This document shows positions 23,406 to 31,009 of a stretch of DNA of 41,189 bases, piece after piece. The position numbers were made by a program, and so were the translations under genes. Under the pieces are notes generated by a model that saw only the letters and a program-made list of their open reading frames with translations, was not told the origin of the DNA and made no database searches. This DNA comes from a virus, in the IMG/VR virus record IMGVR_UViG_3300020172_002194, positions 1-41,189 of that record. The stretch is one strand, 5' to 3'. Numbering within the stretch: the stretch's first letter is position 1; each line of letters starts with the position of its first letter.

Positions 23406-26400
23406 TTAGATATTATCAAATGATGCTCCTGTTGGAGTAATTAAAAATTCGATATCGATAAATTCTAATGCTTTAGTTGGTTTAATATAAATTTTACCTA
23501 CTAATTGGTTTTTATCTAAGTCCTCAGTTGAAGACGAAACAGTTACACGGAAATCGTATAAACCTCTGTCTCTTCTGATAGCATCTAAGATAGGATTAAC
23601 CGCATCTAAGAAATCTTGTCTTACTTTTTCATCGTTTTGTTCGAATAACAATCTTACTGCTACTGCTGAAATCAACTTACGAGCTTGTAATAACAATCTT
23701 CTTACGTTAATTCTATCAAGAGCAGATTCTCTAACTTGTAAAGTTTTATTACCCCAAATTACAGTTCCTACGTCAGAGAATGTTGCAATTGGATTAATTC
23801 TACCAACATAAAGAGTGTCTCTATCTTCTTGAGTCAGTTTACGTCTTGCTTTGATTGCATTTACTAAACCTCTTGTATAACCCGCTGATGCGAACCAAGG
23901 GAATGCGATATTATCAGTTAACGCTAAGTTTCTTGTAACCTCAGCAGTTGCTGGAATATAAATCTGAGTGTTGTTAACAGTATCTCTTGTTAATACCCAA
24001 GGGTAGTAAGTTGCGGTGTAGTTTGAGTCGATTCCAGTGTTTTCTAAGTTATCAACTGCCTCAGTCGGATAAATAAAATCTTCTTGGTTAGTTGTTGTTG
24101 GTACAAACATATTAAAGTCAGGTGTTGTACAAATGTACAATGAATCTGCTCTGTCATTTTCTACCATATCAACCGCATCCTCGATTAGATTACTATTATT
24201 AACATAATCAATACCAGGTGTTACAAATACATTGATATTAACCGCTTCAGGGTTAACAAATGTTTTTTGTCCTAATAAGTAAGCGTAATAGTCAGTGTTT
24301 GCCCAATCATTTGAGTTATCACCAACTGTTATTCTTGAGAATAATCCGTCACCTGTCGCGTTTGTATATCTATCATCCGCACAAGCTCCTGCTAAATAAC
24401 CTGACTGACCTAATACGAATCTATCAGTATTTGTTCTTGATTCTCTGTAGATATCCCATCCGTCAAAACCACCTCCTACAAATAAAGTATATTTTCTTGA
24501 ATATAATCTGTAGTATGGACTATCAGTGTTTGTTGGTTCACTATTAAATGGTGCATCACCTACTGCAAATGCAGTTTGACCTGAAGTAGTATATCCATCA
24601 GGAATTGTTACAACTGTTGCTCCTGAGTCCATATGGAAACCTTTAGTAATGTACGGCCAATTTTGTAAAGCTGGTGTACACATAGTACCTAAATTTTGTT
24701 TACCAACATATTGGAAGAAATCTAAATCGTAACCAATTGATGTTGACAATCCTAAATAAGTACGTCTAACATTATCACCTGAAGATACTGCAGGGTCATC
24801 ATTACCTGATGAGTATCCAAACGGTGGGTTATAAATAACTTCACCAGGGTAGTCGTATTTAGTTTTATAGATTGGGAATGGAGAATTAACACCGTCATAC
24901 AATCTAAAATTATAACCTTCATAACCACAAGGTAATGAATCAATAGGTGCGTCTTCATTAATTTCAACCATAATGAATTTAGAATTTAATGAAAATTCAC
25001 CATCAGAAGAACCAATCTTTTTACCTACGAAATTATTTTGACCTGGGTCCATTGAACAATTTGTGAATTTTTCAATCACAACAGGTGCATCGTCAGTATC
25101 GTAAAAATCACGTACAATAACATCAAAGGTTGAGTTATTAAACGATATGTTTGCAATAGATATTTTTAATTGGTCGTTTGCACTATTACCGTCAGCAATA
25201 GATATAAATTTAAACAACTTATAAACTTGACTACCTCTTAATTCAGAAACTAACCAAGGTGATTCAGGTGTTTGATATTTTTCAACATAAAACGCAATAT
25301 TGTCTAATTCTTCACTTCTTGCAGAATCTAATTTAACTAAATTTTGTCTTAAACCTCTAATATAACCTTTCTTATAAGCCCAATTTAATAAACTTGAGAA
25401 TCTTTCTTCTAAGAATAAAGGAACTTCTGTTCTTGGTTTAGAGAAATTACCTAAACCAAATACTTTTGAAACGTATGTTGAGTCAGAACTTTGTAATGAA
25501 GTTTTGAATACATAAGACTTTCCATCATCATTAGTTACATTAACCGCAAATGGTGTAAAAGGATTTTTAGTTACCGCACTATAGCTACCGCTAAAATCTA
25601 AAGTAACCGCACTTAATTGACTAACTTCATAATCAGGTCCTTTTTGTGTTGAGTTATAATTTGAAATACCTCTTGAACGTAAAGTTGCAACTACTAAATT
25701 ATTGTAATCACTATAAGCTGAACCTGAATAATAATAAATCTTACCGTGTACTGTTCCTGAGAAACAATCAGGTTGAGTTGTTGTAGTTGTACTTACAGGA
25801 ATTGTTGTAGTTGTAGTATTACAAGGGTTTTGAGTTGTACTTGTTGTTGTTATAGGTGCAAATGTTGTTGTTGTAGTTGTTGTTTTTGGTAACATAGTTA
25901 AGTTTGAAACTACAGTCCAAAAAGAATAACCTGAATAACTATTACCTGAGTAGTTGTCAAATAAAGCGTAATACCAAGGGTCATTATATGATGATGTAAA
26001 ATCTGTGGTTGCTTCATTAACACTTGGTACTCCAAGTACGTTATTTGGGTTAGTAAACACAGGTGATAAAATATCATAATCGATATTATCAATACTACCC
26101 CAATAATTAATTGATGTTGCACTTAAACTTGGTTGTGCAAATACACCCAATAATTGGTCTTTAATATCTTGAGATAACGATGAAGTTCCACCGTCAAATT
26201 GAGTATATTCGTTTGTTAATATGTTTTGAATTTCAGCTGGGAAATTAGTTAAGAAAGTAATCGAACCATCTTGGTTACTACATCCCGTAAACTCAACGTC
26301 AAAACTAAGTGATACTCCAGTACAAGTTAAATCACAAGTATTGTCGTTATAGTTTGGTACACTAGAACAAACCTCGTCCATTTTTAGAGTTGTAGGGTCT

Positions 26401-26747
26401 AAGTTGGCAATAGTTTGAATTGACCAAGAAGGACCCGCATCATAACCTGATAAACCTAATACTCTTGTAACAAACAATTGATTTGATTGTTGAAGGTATG
26501 ATTTAGCGATGTAAGACGCCTCATATTTTGGGATTTGCGTGTTTATAAATTTCTCAGGGTTAGTTCCCCCGAAATAAGCTTGGAACTCATCATAGTTAGT
26601 AATGAAAATAGGTTCGAACGCAGGACCTCTTAAAGTCTCACCCACAATACCTAAAGTTGTTACCCCAACACTCTGAGCTACAAAGCTTAAGTCTCTTTCA
26701 GAAGTGTACACACCTGGTGACACGAATACTTTACTGTTTGTTGCCAT
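23406..26747 (-). CDS. 18: Tail sheath protein (gp18), very long form
   Basis: The N-terminus FVSPGVYTSERDLSFVAQSV and GIVGETLRGPAFEPIFI, and the C-terminal third (TRDTVNNTQIYIPATAEVTRN split by loops, FPWFASAGYTRGLV, KLTQEDRDTLYVGRINPI, WGNKTLQVRESALDRINVRR), are textbook contractile sheath. The C-terminal RVTVSSSTEDLDKNQLVGKI and FIDIEFLITP complete the polymerising domain. At 1113 aa it is far longer than T4 gp18 (659 aa). The excess is in the middle (about 110-800), which would form surface domains. It includes a Thr-repeat linker (about 285-330) and Cys-containing segments (CSSVPNYNDNTCDLTC, CNQDG region). A TATTTAT element lies 35 nt upstream and a hairpin follows the stop. Confidence 0.95.
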   Translation of the reverse strand: MATNSKVFVSPGVYTSERDLSFVAQSVGVTTLGIVGETLRGPAFEPIFITNYDEFQAYFGGTNPEKFINTQIPKYEASYIAKSYLQQSNQLFVTRVLGLSGYDAGPSWSIQTIANLDPTTLKMDEVCSSVPNYNDNTCDLTCTGVSLSFDVEFTGCSNQDGSITFLTNFPAEIQNILTNEYTQFDGGTSSLSQDIKDQLLGVFAQPSLSATSINYWGSIDNIDYDILSPVFTNPNNVLGVPSVNEATTDFTSSYNDPWYYALFDNYSGNSYSGYSFWTVVSNLTMLPKTTTTTTTFAPITTTSTTQNPCNTTTTTIPVSTTTTTQPDCFSGTVHGKIYYYSGSAYSDYNNLVVATLRSRGISNYNSTQKGPDYEVSQLSAVTLDFSGSYSAVTKNPFTPFAVNVTNDDGKSYVFKTSLQSSDSTYVSKVFGLGNFSKPRTEVPLFLEERFSSLLNWAYKKGYIRGLRQNLVKLDSARSEELDNIAFYVEKYQTPESPWLVSELRGSQVYKLFKFISIADGNSANDQLKISIANISFNNSTFDVIVRDFYDTDDAPVVIEKFTNCSMDPGQNNFVGKKIGSSDGEFSLNSKFIMVEINEDAPIDSLPCGYEGYNFRLYDGVNSPFPIYKTKYDYPGEVIYNPPFGYSSGNDDPAVSSGDNVRRTYLGLSTSIGYDLDFFQYVGKQNLGTMCTPALQNWPYITKGFHMDSGATVVTIPDGYTTSGQTAFAVGDAPFNSEPTNTDSPYYRLYSRKYTLFVGGGFDGWDIYRESRTNTDRFVLGQSGYLAGACADDRYTNATGDGLFSRITVGDNSNDWANTDYYAYLLGQKTFVNPEAVNINVFVTPGIDYVNNSNLIEDAVDMVENDRADSLYICTTPDFNMFVPTTTNQEDFIYPTEAVDNLENTGIDSNYTATYYPWVLTRDTVNNTQIYIPATAEVTRNLALTDNIAFPWFASAGYTRGLVNAIKARRKLTQEDRDTLYVGRINPIATFSDVGTVIWGNKTLQVRESALDRINVRRLLLQARKLISAVAVRLLFEQNDEKVRQDFLDAVNPILDAIRRDRGLYDFRVTVSSSTEDLDKNQLVGKIYIKPTKALEFIDIEFLITPTGASFDNI
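25755..25890 (-). repeat. Thr-codon trinucleotide repeat tract in sheath gene
   Basis: Tandem ACA/ACT-type codons (read as GTT/AGT on the plus strand) encode three or more runs of 4-8 Thr separated by Pro/Asn/Cys segments, such as TTTTTTTFAPITTTSTTQNP. The unit length is three bases, so slippage changes linker length without breaking the frame. Shorter similar tracts occur in the hub (about 7905-7935) and the 1647-aa protein (about 15835-15900). Confidence 0.75.
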
Positions 26748-26772
26748 TATTTTTTAAATTTCTGTTCAGTTT

Positions 26773-26788
26773 TATTTATTCATAAATA
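26773..26788. promoter_or_regulatory. Divergent pair of TATTTAT elements
   Basis: TATTTAT on the plus strand (26773-26779) and on the minus strand (26782-26788) stand back to back with 2 bp between them. The minus copy is 35 nt before the sheath ATG. The plus copy points to the ribbon-helix-helix gene; another plus-strand TATTTAT is at 26826-26832, 42 nt before its ATG. Confidence 0.45.
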
Positions 26789-26837
26789 TTCGTTTTTAGA
26801 TGAAAAAACTTTACTTTTAAAAACATATTTATATTCT

Positions 26838-26861
26838 GGCAGACTTTTTTCTGCCTTTTTT
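26838..26861 (+). terminator. Terminator-like hairpin in the leader of the small plus-strand gene
   Basis: GGCAGA (26838-26843) pairs with TCTGCC (26850-26855) around a six-base loop, followed by TTTTTT, giving an intrinsic terminator read on the plus strand. No plus-strand gene precedes it, and it stands 13 bp before the next ATG. It could attenuate that gene or stop antisense transcription leaving the sheath promoter region. Confidence 0.65.
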
Positions 26862-26873
26862 CTACTTATTAAT

Positions 26874-27038
26874 ATGGAAGAACCTGTCAAAAAGATTAAA
26901 AATCTTAAAATTTCGGTAGAATCACACGATATCCTAAAAAAATATTGTGATAAGAGGGGAATTAAAATTTATAAGTTTATTGAAAATTTAATCATTGAAA
27001 CTTGTAAAGAAAAGAAGGATATCTACGGAGAAAGTTAA
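26874..27038 (+). CDS. Small ribbon-helix-helix DNA-binding protein
   Basis: A 54-aa protein starting MEEPVKKIKNLKISVESHD, then ILKKYCDKRGIKIYKFIENL. The pattern fits the ribbon-helix-helix fold: a short strand (KNLKISV, about 9-15) for major-groove contact, helix 1 (HDILKKYCDKRG, about 18-29) and helix 2 (KIYKFIENLIIETCKE, about 31-46). Such small proteins act as dimeric repressors or antitoxins. It lies on the opposite strand to both neighbours, in the gap between the sheath and gp15 genes, and its stop shares TTAA with the gp15 stop (4-bp convergent overlap). No toxin gene is adjacent. A late-gene regulator is the simplest guess. Start chosen at the only ATG giving the complete fold. Confidence 0.75.
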   Translation: MEEPVKKIKNLKISVESHDILKKYCDKRGIKIYKFIENLIIETCKEKKDIYGES

Positions 27039-28075
27039 ACTAATGTCGCTTCAAATGTTATTGTTGATGTTTGATTAGAGAATTCTTTTTCAATTTCAAA
27101 CTTAACAACATCATTTCCATTTACTTGTATTTTCGTCGGATTTCTACCATAATATTGATTATCAATATACACATCATAGTTGGTAACGTTATTTGTTTTA
27201 ATTAACGTTAAATCAACTTTATCATAAAATCTTTGTACAACTAAAGAATTCTCATCAATAAATTCAATAACAACAGGATAATTTCTTGGGTTTTCTAATG
27301 CAGGTCTCTTTTTCTTTCTATTACCTCCGTCTTGAACTTCATATATTTGAAAAACTCTTTCGACACCAGGTTTAACCTCAAACTCATCTTCATCTATTAA
27401 AAACCCTAACATAGTAAAGTCGTAAGTTTGTATATAGTACTTTCGTTTTTCAAGGTCCATTACTGATTCGTCAGAAACATTATCCATTATTATTGGAATA
27501 TAATGACCTTTAATGTTTGTATAGGCTTGTCTTGAAGAAAATTTTTGTAATATTGTTTTATTCAATGAGTTTAATTCTCTCATTCGATTACAAATTATTT
27601 TAATTGAGTATTTGATATCAACAGGAACTGGTTGTGGTATCTTATAAACATCCACGTTTATTCTATCACCATCAAAACTAGGAACTGAAGCGTAATAATA
27701 TTGTCTTCTATTTGGTATTGTATATAGTAATGAGGGATTAGACCCGTATTTTATTTCAGGTGCTCTAACAACACTTATAAATGGTGGTGAAACGTTTTTA
27801 TCTAAATCTTGGAAATTCCAAGTTTGAGTAAATTGAGCCCAATTTTGGGTTGTGATAATAATATCAATATTTGGGATAACTTTTCCTTCTGAAACTACTC
27901 TTAAATCATTTTTAACAAAATCTAAAAACCCTCTATCTAAATCGGCGTGCAAAATAGATTTAGGTAAAAAAGTACCGTGTTCATTTATTTTATCTAACAA
28001 CTCAACTCTTCTTGGGTATAGAGTTCTGTGAGGTGTTAAACTAATATCTTTTTTTATTTTTTTAGGAAATCCCAT
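27035..28075 (-). CDS. 15: Tail terminator / sheath stabiliser, gp15-like
   Basis: A 346-aa protein directly before the sheath gene in transcription order, as gp15 stands relative to gp18 in T4 (272 aa). The centre is the best match in type: RRQYYYASVPSFDGDRINVD, KIPQPVPVDIKYSIKIICNR, then GHYIPIIMDNVSDESVMDLE and KRKYYIQTYDFTMLGFLIDE, which parallels the gp15 segments that end in a hydrophobic strand. The N-terminus (LTPHRTLYPRRVELLDKI) is probably an arm. The last ~90 residues (about 255-346) are an extra beta-rich domain, perhaps Ig-like, absent from T4 gp15. The protein would cap the tail tube and sheath. Its ATG shares a base with the zinc-ribbon stop (TAATG). Confidence 0.75.
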   Translation of the reverse strand: MGFPKKIKKDISLTPHRTLYPRRVELLDKINEHGTFLPKSILHADLDRGFLDFVKNDLRVVSEGKVIPNIDIIITTQNWAQFTQTWNFQDLDKNVSPPFISVVRAPEIKYGSNPSLLYTIPNRRQYYYASVPSFDGDRINVDVYKIPQPVPVDIKYSIKIICNRMRELNSLNKTILQKFSSRQAYTNIKGHYIPIIMDNVSDESVMDLEKRKYYIQTYDFTMLGFLIDEDEFEVKPGVERVFQIYEVQDGGNRKKKRPALENPRNYPVVIEFIDENSLVVQRFYDKVDLTLIKTNNVTNYDVYIDNQYYGRNPTKIQVNGNDVVKFEIEKEFSNQTSTITFEATLV

Positions 28076-28620
28076 TACTTTCTTATTTCATTAATTACAA
28101 ATAATTTATTTTTTTTGTTAATCATATCAACTTCTTTTGCAGTATATACAGGTTTCTCATTTGATTTATAAACAAAACTATCGTATTTGTAAGGGTTATA
28201 CGTTACAATATTATCATTAGATTCTTCAGGTATGTTAGGGCAAGGATATTGACAATAATCAACTAAAGTACCAATAACAAATGCGTGGACATTTTTACTT
28301 TTATCAGTTCTAACTTTTTCTTTACCCCCTTGTCTAACTCTAAACTCAACATCACTTAATTTTACAAAATCAGCGTGTAAGATTACTTTTGATTTATATG
28401 TCACCGAAAATGTATGTTTATGTAAGTTATAATAAACCATAACTCGTTTACCAATAAATTCATCTTCAGCGTTGTCGTGACCACATTTGTGACAAATATA
28501 TGGGTCATCACCGCCCTCAATTAATTTCCAAGACCATCCACAAGAATCACAAACAACTTCACCATCATTAACAGACTCAAATATTAAATTTTTTTGTCTT
28601 TCCGTAATTATAATTTTCAT
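28075..28620 (-). CDS. Zinc-ribbon protein with N-terminal ITERQ peptide
   Basis: A 181-aa protein with three parts. Residues 1-16 (MKIIITERQKNLIFES) are a short peptide with ITE|R, similar to capsid-targeting ends. Residues 24-46 form a zinc ribbon, CDSCGWSW then ICHKCGHDN (C24, C27, C43, C46). Residues 55-120 hold NLHKHTFSVTYKSKVILHAD and KNVHAFVIGTLV, a pattern I associate with a small conserved phage/bacterial domain of unknown function. It sits between gp14 and gp15 with TAATG overlaps on both sides, so it is made together with neck proteins, yet T4 has nothing here. It may be packaged or bind nucleic acid. Function not known. Confidence 0.8.
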   Translation of the reverse strand: MKIIITERQKNLIFESVNDGEVVCDSCGWSWKLIEGGDDPYICHKCGHDNAEDEFIGKRVMVYYNLHKHTFSVTYKSKVILHADFVKLSDVEFRVRQGGKEKVRTDKSKNVHAFVIGTLVDYCQYPCPNIPEESNDNIVTYNPYKYDSFVYKSNEKPVYTAKEVDMINKKNKLFVINEIRK

Positions 28621-29135
28621 TATAAACCTCTAAATTCATTTTCACTTACAGGCGTCGCTATTATAGTCCTATAAAATGGTTTATAACCACCGTAAGTATG
28701 TTTATTGTCAGATACAACCCTACCATCATTAGCTACAACATAATATCTAACTCTTGTCTCTGTTTCATAGTACCCAATGTAGTCCCCATATTCAATATCT
28801 ATATCTAATTCTTCTAAATGAGATTGATAAACAGATATTCTAACATTACCAGGTTCAAACTGTTCTATTTTAGAATTACCTAAATTTTTATTTTCAGGTG
28901 CCATAACTTGGACAAAGGCTTTAAACTCTACAGGAGTTCTAAACTTAATACCATCAGAAACAGTTTCACCATAAACATCATCAGTTTTAGTTTTATATCT
29001 ATCAACTCGATATAATACTAATGTGAAGTTCATATCACCTTCTAACCACTCTCTACCCATCTCAACATCTAATGCGTAGTCTTCGGCTCCAAAGAATTTT
29101 CCTAATCTTGTAATTGGTACTTTATTTTGACTCAT
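28620..29135 (-). CDS. 14: Neck protein, gp14-like
   Basis: Start taken at the ATG at 29135 (MSQNKVPITRLGKFFG), which follows a TATTTAT element by 34 nt; an upstream extension of the frame would begin at a hydrophobic stretch not typical of neck proteins. The 171-aa protein shows the gp14 plan: VLYRVDRYKTKTDDVYGET (about 37-55), a strand-rich middle with VRISVYQSHLEELDIDIEYG and DYIGYYETETRVRYYVVA, as in T4 gp14 (YVSPDLIFGED, GDLIYFP). T4 gp14 is longer (256 aa). It would join head and tail with gp13. First of three tightly coupled genes (gp14, zinc ribbon, gp15). Confidence 0.7.
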   Translation of the reverse strand: MSQNKVPITRLGKFFGAEDYALDVEMGREWLEGDMNFTLVLYRVDRYKTKTDDVYGETVSDGIKFRTPVEFKAFVQVMAPENKNLGNSKIEQFEPGNVRISVYQSHLEELDIDIEYGDYIGYYETETRVRYYVVANDGRVVSDNKHTYGGYKPFYRTIIATPVSENEFRGL

Positions 29136-29168
29136 ATTGATAAATATCCAAAAATTTATTATCATTAC

Positions 29169-29175
29169 ATAAATA
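29169..29175 (-). promoter_or_regulatory. TATTTAT element before gp14
   Basis: Sense strand CATTATTTATGTAATGATAA, 34 nt upstream of the gp14 ATG, within the 47-bp divergent gap to the SNF2 helicase gene. A second copy at 29140-29146 is only 5 nt from the ATG and is probably chance. Confidence 0.45.
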
Positions 29176-29182
29176 ATGTACT

Positions 29183-30964
29183 TTGGAAAATAACAACCGA
29201 GAAATAAGTCAATTATTAGAACAAAAAGCACTCAACATCCTTGAGTCGTATTCTGGTGCAAACAATTATTTACTAAGGTTAAAAAGACAACAAGAACTTA
29301 ATAAAAAGTTTTATCCTACAAGAGCACAATCTGAATATATTGTAAATTTTCATAATGTAGTTCCTAAAATAGCTAAAAAGTGGGTAGATTTAGACCCGTA
29401 TTTTGCTAAGAAAATTGCCGACGAAAAATTATACACCAAAATACCTGAACAAGTTTGGATTGAAAAATTATTAGTTGAGAAAGATAAATCATATCACATT
29501 TGGGGAAAAATTTTTGAGAATGAGGATTTACACGAATTTTGGTTACCAAAAGGTGCGGTCATAAAAACTCATAAAGTTGAGAAAGTTGAAATAGATTATT
29601 CCAAATATGGACATAGACCACCTTTACAACATCAGAAAGAAGCTATTGAAAAATTAGTTGGTTGTAAAAAATTTATTTTGGCTGATGATATGGGGTTAGG
29701 TAAAACTACTTCAACAATTATTGCCGCGTTAGAAACAGGTTCTAAAAAAGTTTTAATCGTGTGCCCCGCATCTTTAAAGATAAATTGGATGAGAGAGATT
29801 CAAAATTACACTGATAGAAGTGTTTATATTTGTGAAGGTAAAAATTACTCAACGGAACACGACTTTGTTATAATAAATTACGATATACTTAAGAATTTTC
29901 ATACAACAGAAAAAAAAGAAAGACAAGATTCTTTAATTTTAAAATCAAAGTTTGATTTAGTTATTTTAGATGAAGCTCACGCGGTTAGTAATTCACAAGC
30001 ACAAAGAACTAAATTAGTTAACGATTTTGCAAAGACCATTGATAAAATTTGGTTGTTATCAGGTACACCTATGACATCACGACCAATGAATTATTATAAT
30101 TTATTAAATTTAATTGATAGTCCTGTTGCTCAAAATTGGATGGCTTATGCAATTAGATATTGTGAAGGATATCAATTTAAAGTTGGTAATAGGAAAATTT
30201 GGAAAACCACAGGAGCGTCTAATCTTGAGGAACTAAGAGACAGGACATCTATACAATTCTTAAGAAGATTAAAAGAGGATGTTTTAGATTTACCTGATAA
30301 AATCATAACTCCCGTATACCTAAGATTACGTTCAAAATTATATGAAGAATTAATGGGTGAGTATTATGATTGGTATGATAAAAAAGAAGAAGAATCATCA
30401 TCCCTAACCTTACAATTTTCAAAACTAATGAAAGTTCGTCAAATAATTGCCGAAGAAAAATTACAATCAACCTTTGAATTAGCTGAAAATATTTTAGAAC
30501 AAGGTAAAAAAGTTATAATCTTTACCAATTTTACAGACACGTTAAAAAAGATTGTTGAGAAATTTGGAAAAGAATGTGTATATCTTGATGGTAGTTGTTC
30601 TCCAGTTCAAAGACAATATGCGGTGGATGAATTTCAAACTAATAATAAAATTAAAATATTTGTAGGGAATCTTAAAGCCGCTGGAGTTGGTTTAACCCTT
30701 ACTGCCGCTGAAGCGGTTATTATGAATGACTTGTCTTTTGTACCTGCAGAACACAGTCAAGCTGAAGACCGAGCGTATAGATACGGTCAAAAATCAAATG
30801 TGTCCGTATTTTATCCGATTTTTGAAAATACTATCGAAGGTGTTATCTACGACATACTTTCTAAGAAAAAACAAATTATTAGTGTTGTTATGGGGGATAA
30901 TGTTAACTCAGACCCTGCAGATGTTGTTGAAGAAATCCTTAAGATGATTCAAAACAGTAGATAA
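29183..30964 (+). CDS. SNF2/SMARCAL1-type DNA helicase
   Basis: A 593-aa SWI2/SNF2 ATPase. Motif I ADDMGLGKTT (about 167-176), Ia CPASLKINW, motif II DEAH (about 262), motif III LLSGTPMTSRP, and motifs V-VI AAGVGLTLTAAEAVI with EDRAYRYGQ near the C-terminus are all present. The compact layout, without a long SNF2 insertion, resembles SMARCAL1/HARP-type annealing helicases, which remodel forks; T4 UvsW may be the functional equivalent though it is another helicase branch. The start must be TTG (29183), because an in-frame stop lies at 29174-29176 and no ATG occurs before the conserved core. Its plus-strand position starts a block with the SOD fusion and gp13. Confidence 0.9.
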   Translation: MENNNREISQLLEQKALNILESYSGANNYLLRLKRQQELNKKFYPTRAQSEYIVNFHNVVPKIAKKWVDLDPYFAKKIADEKLYTKIPEQVWIEKLLVEKDKSYHIWGKIFENEDLHEFWLPKGAVIKTHKVEKVEIDYSKYGHRPPLQHQKEAIEKLVGCKKFILADDMGLGKTTSTIIAALETGSKKVLIVCPASLKINWMREIQNYTDRSVYICEGKNYSTEHDFVIINYDILKNFHTTEKKERQDSLILKSKFDLVILDEAHAVSNSQAQRTKLVNDFAKTIDKIWLLSGTPMTSRPMNYYNLLNLIDSPVAQNWMAYAIRYCEGYQFKVGNRKIWKTTGASNLEELRDRTSIQFLRRLKEDVLDLPDKIITPVYLRLRSKLYEELMGEYYDWYDKKEEESSSLTLQFSKLMKVRQIIAEEKLQSTFELAENILEQGKKVIIFTNFTDTLKKIVEKFGKECVYLDGSCSPVQRQYAVDEFQTNNKIKIFVGNLKAAGVGLTLTAAEAVIMNDLSFVPAEHSQAEDRAYRYGQKSNVSVFYPIFENTIEGVIYDILSKKKQIISVVMGDNVNSDPADVVEEILKMIQNSR

Positions 30965-30979
30965 ATTTATAATTCTTGT

Positions 30980-30986
30980 TATTTAT
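30980..30986 (+). promoter_or_regulatory. TATTTAT element before SOD-nuclease fusion
   Basis: On the plus strand GTTATTTATTAGATAAATAA lies in the 45-bp gap after the SNF2 gene; TATTTAT ends 24 nt before the ATG. This is a case where the element follows the gene onto the other strand. Confidence 0.45.
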
Positions 30987-31009
30987 TAGATAAATAAAAG
31001 CCTTAAAAT

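Noticed and set aside
25755-25890. Repeat tract considered as CRISPR or direct-repeat element
   Set aside because: It is a coding trinucleotide repeat for Thr with no spacers and no cas genes.
29140-29146. Second TATTTAT 5 nt before the gp14 ATG
   Set aside because: Too close to serve as promoter; the copy at 29169 has the usual spacing.
29136-29231. N-terminal extension of gp14 with hydrophobic stretch
   Set aside because: It crosses the divergent promoter region and overlaps the SNF2 start; the ATG at 29135 fits better.
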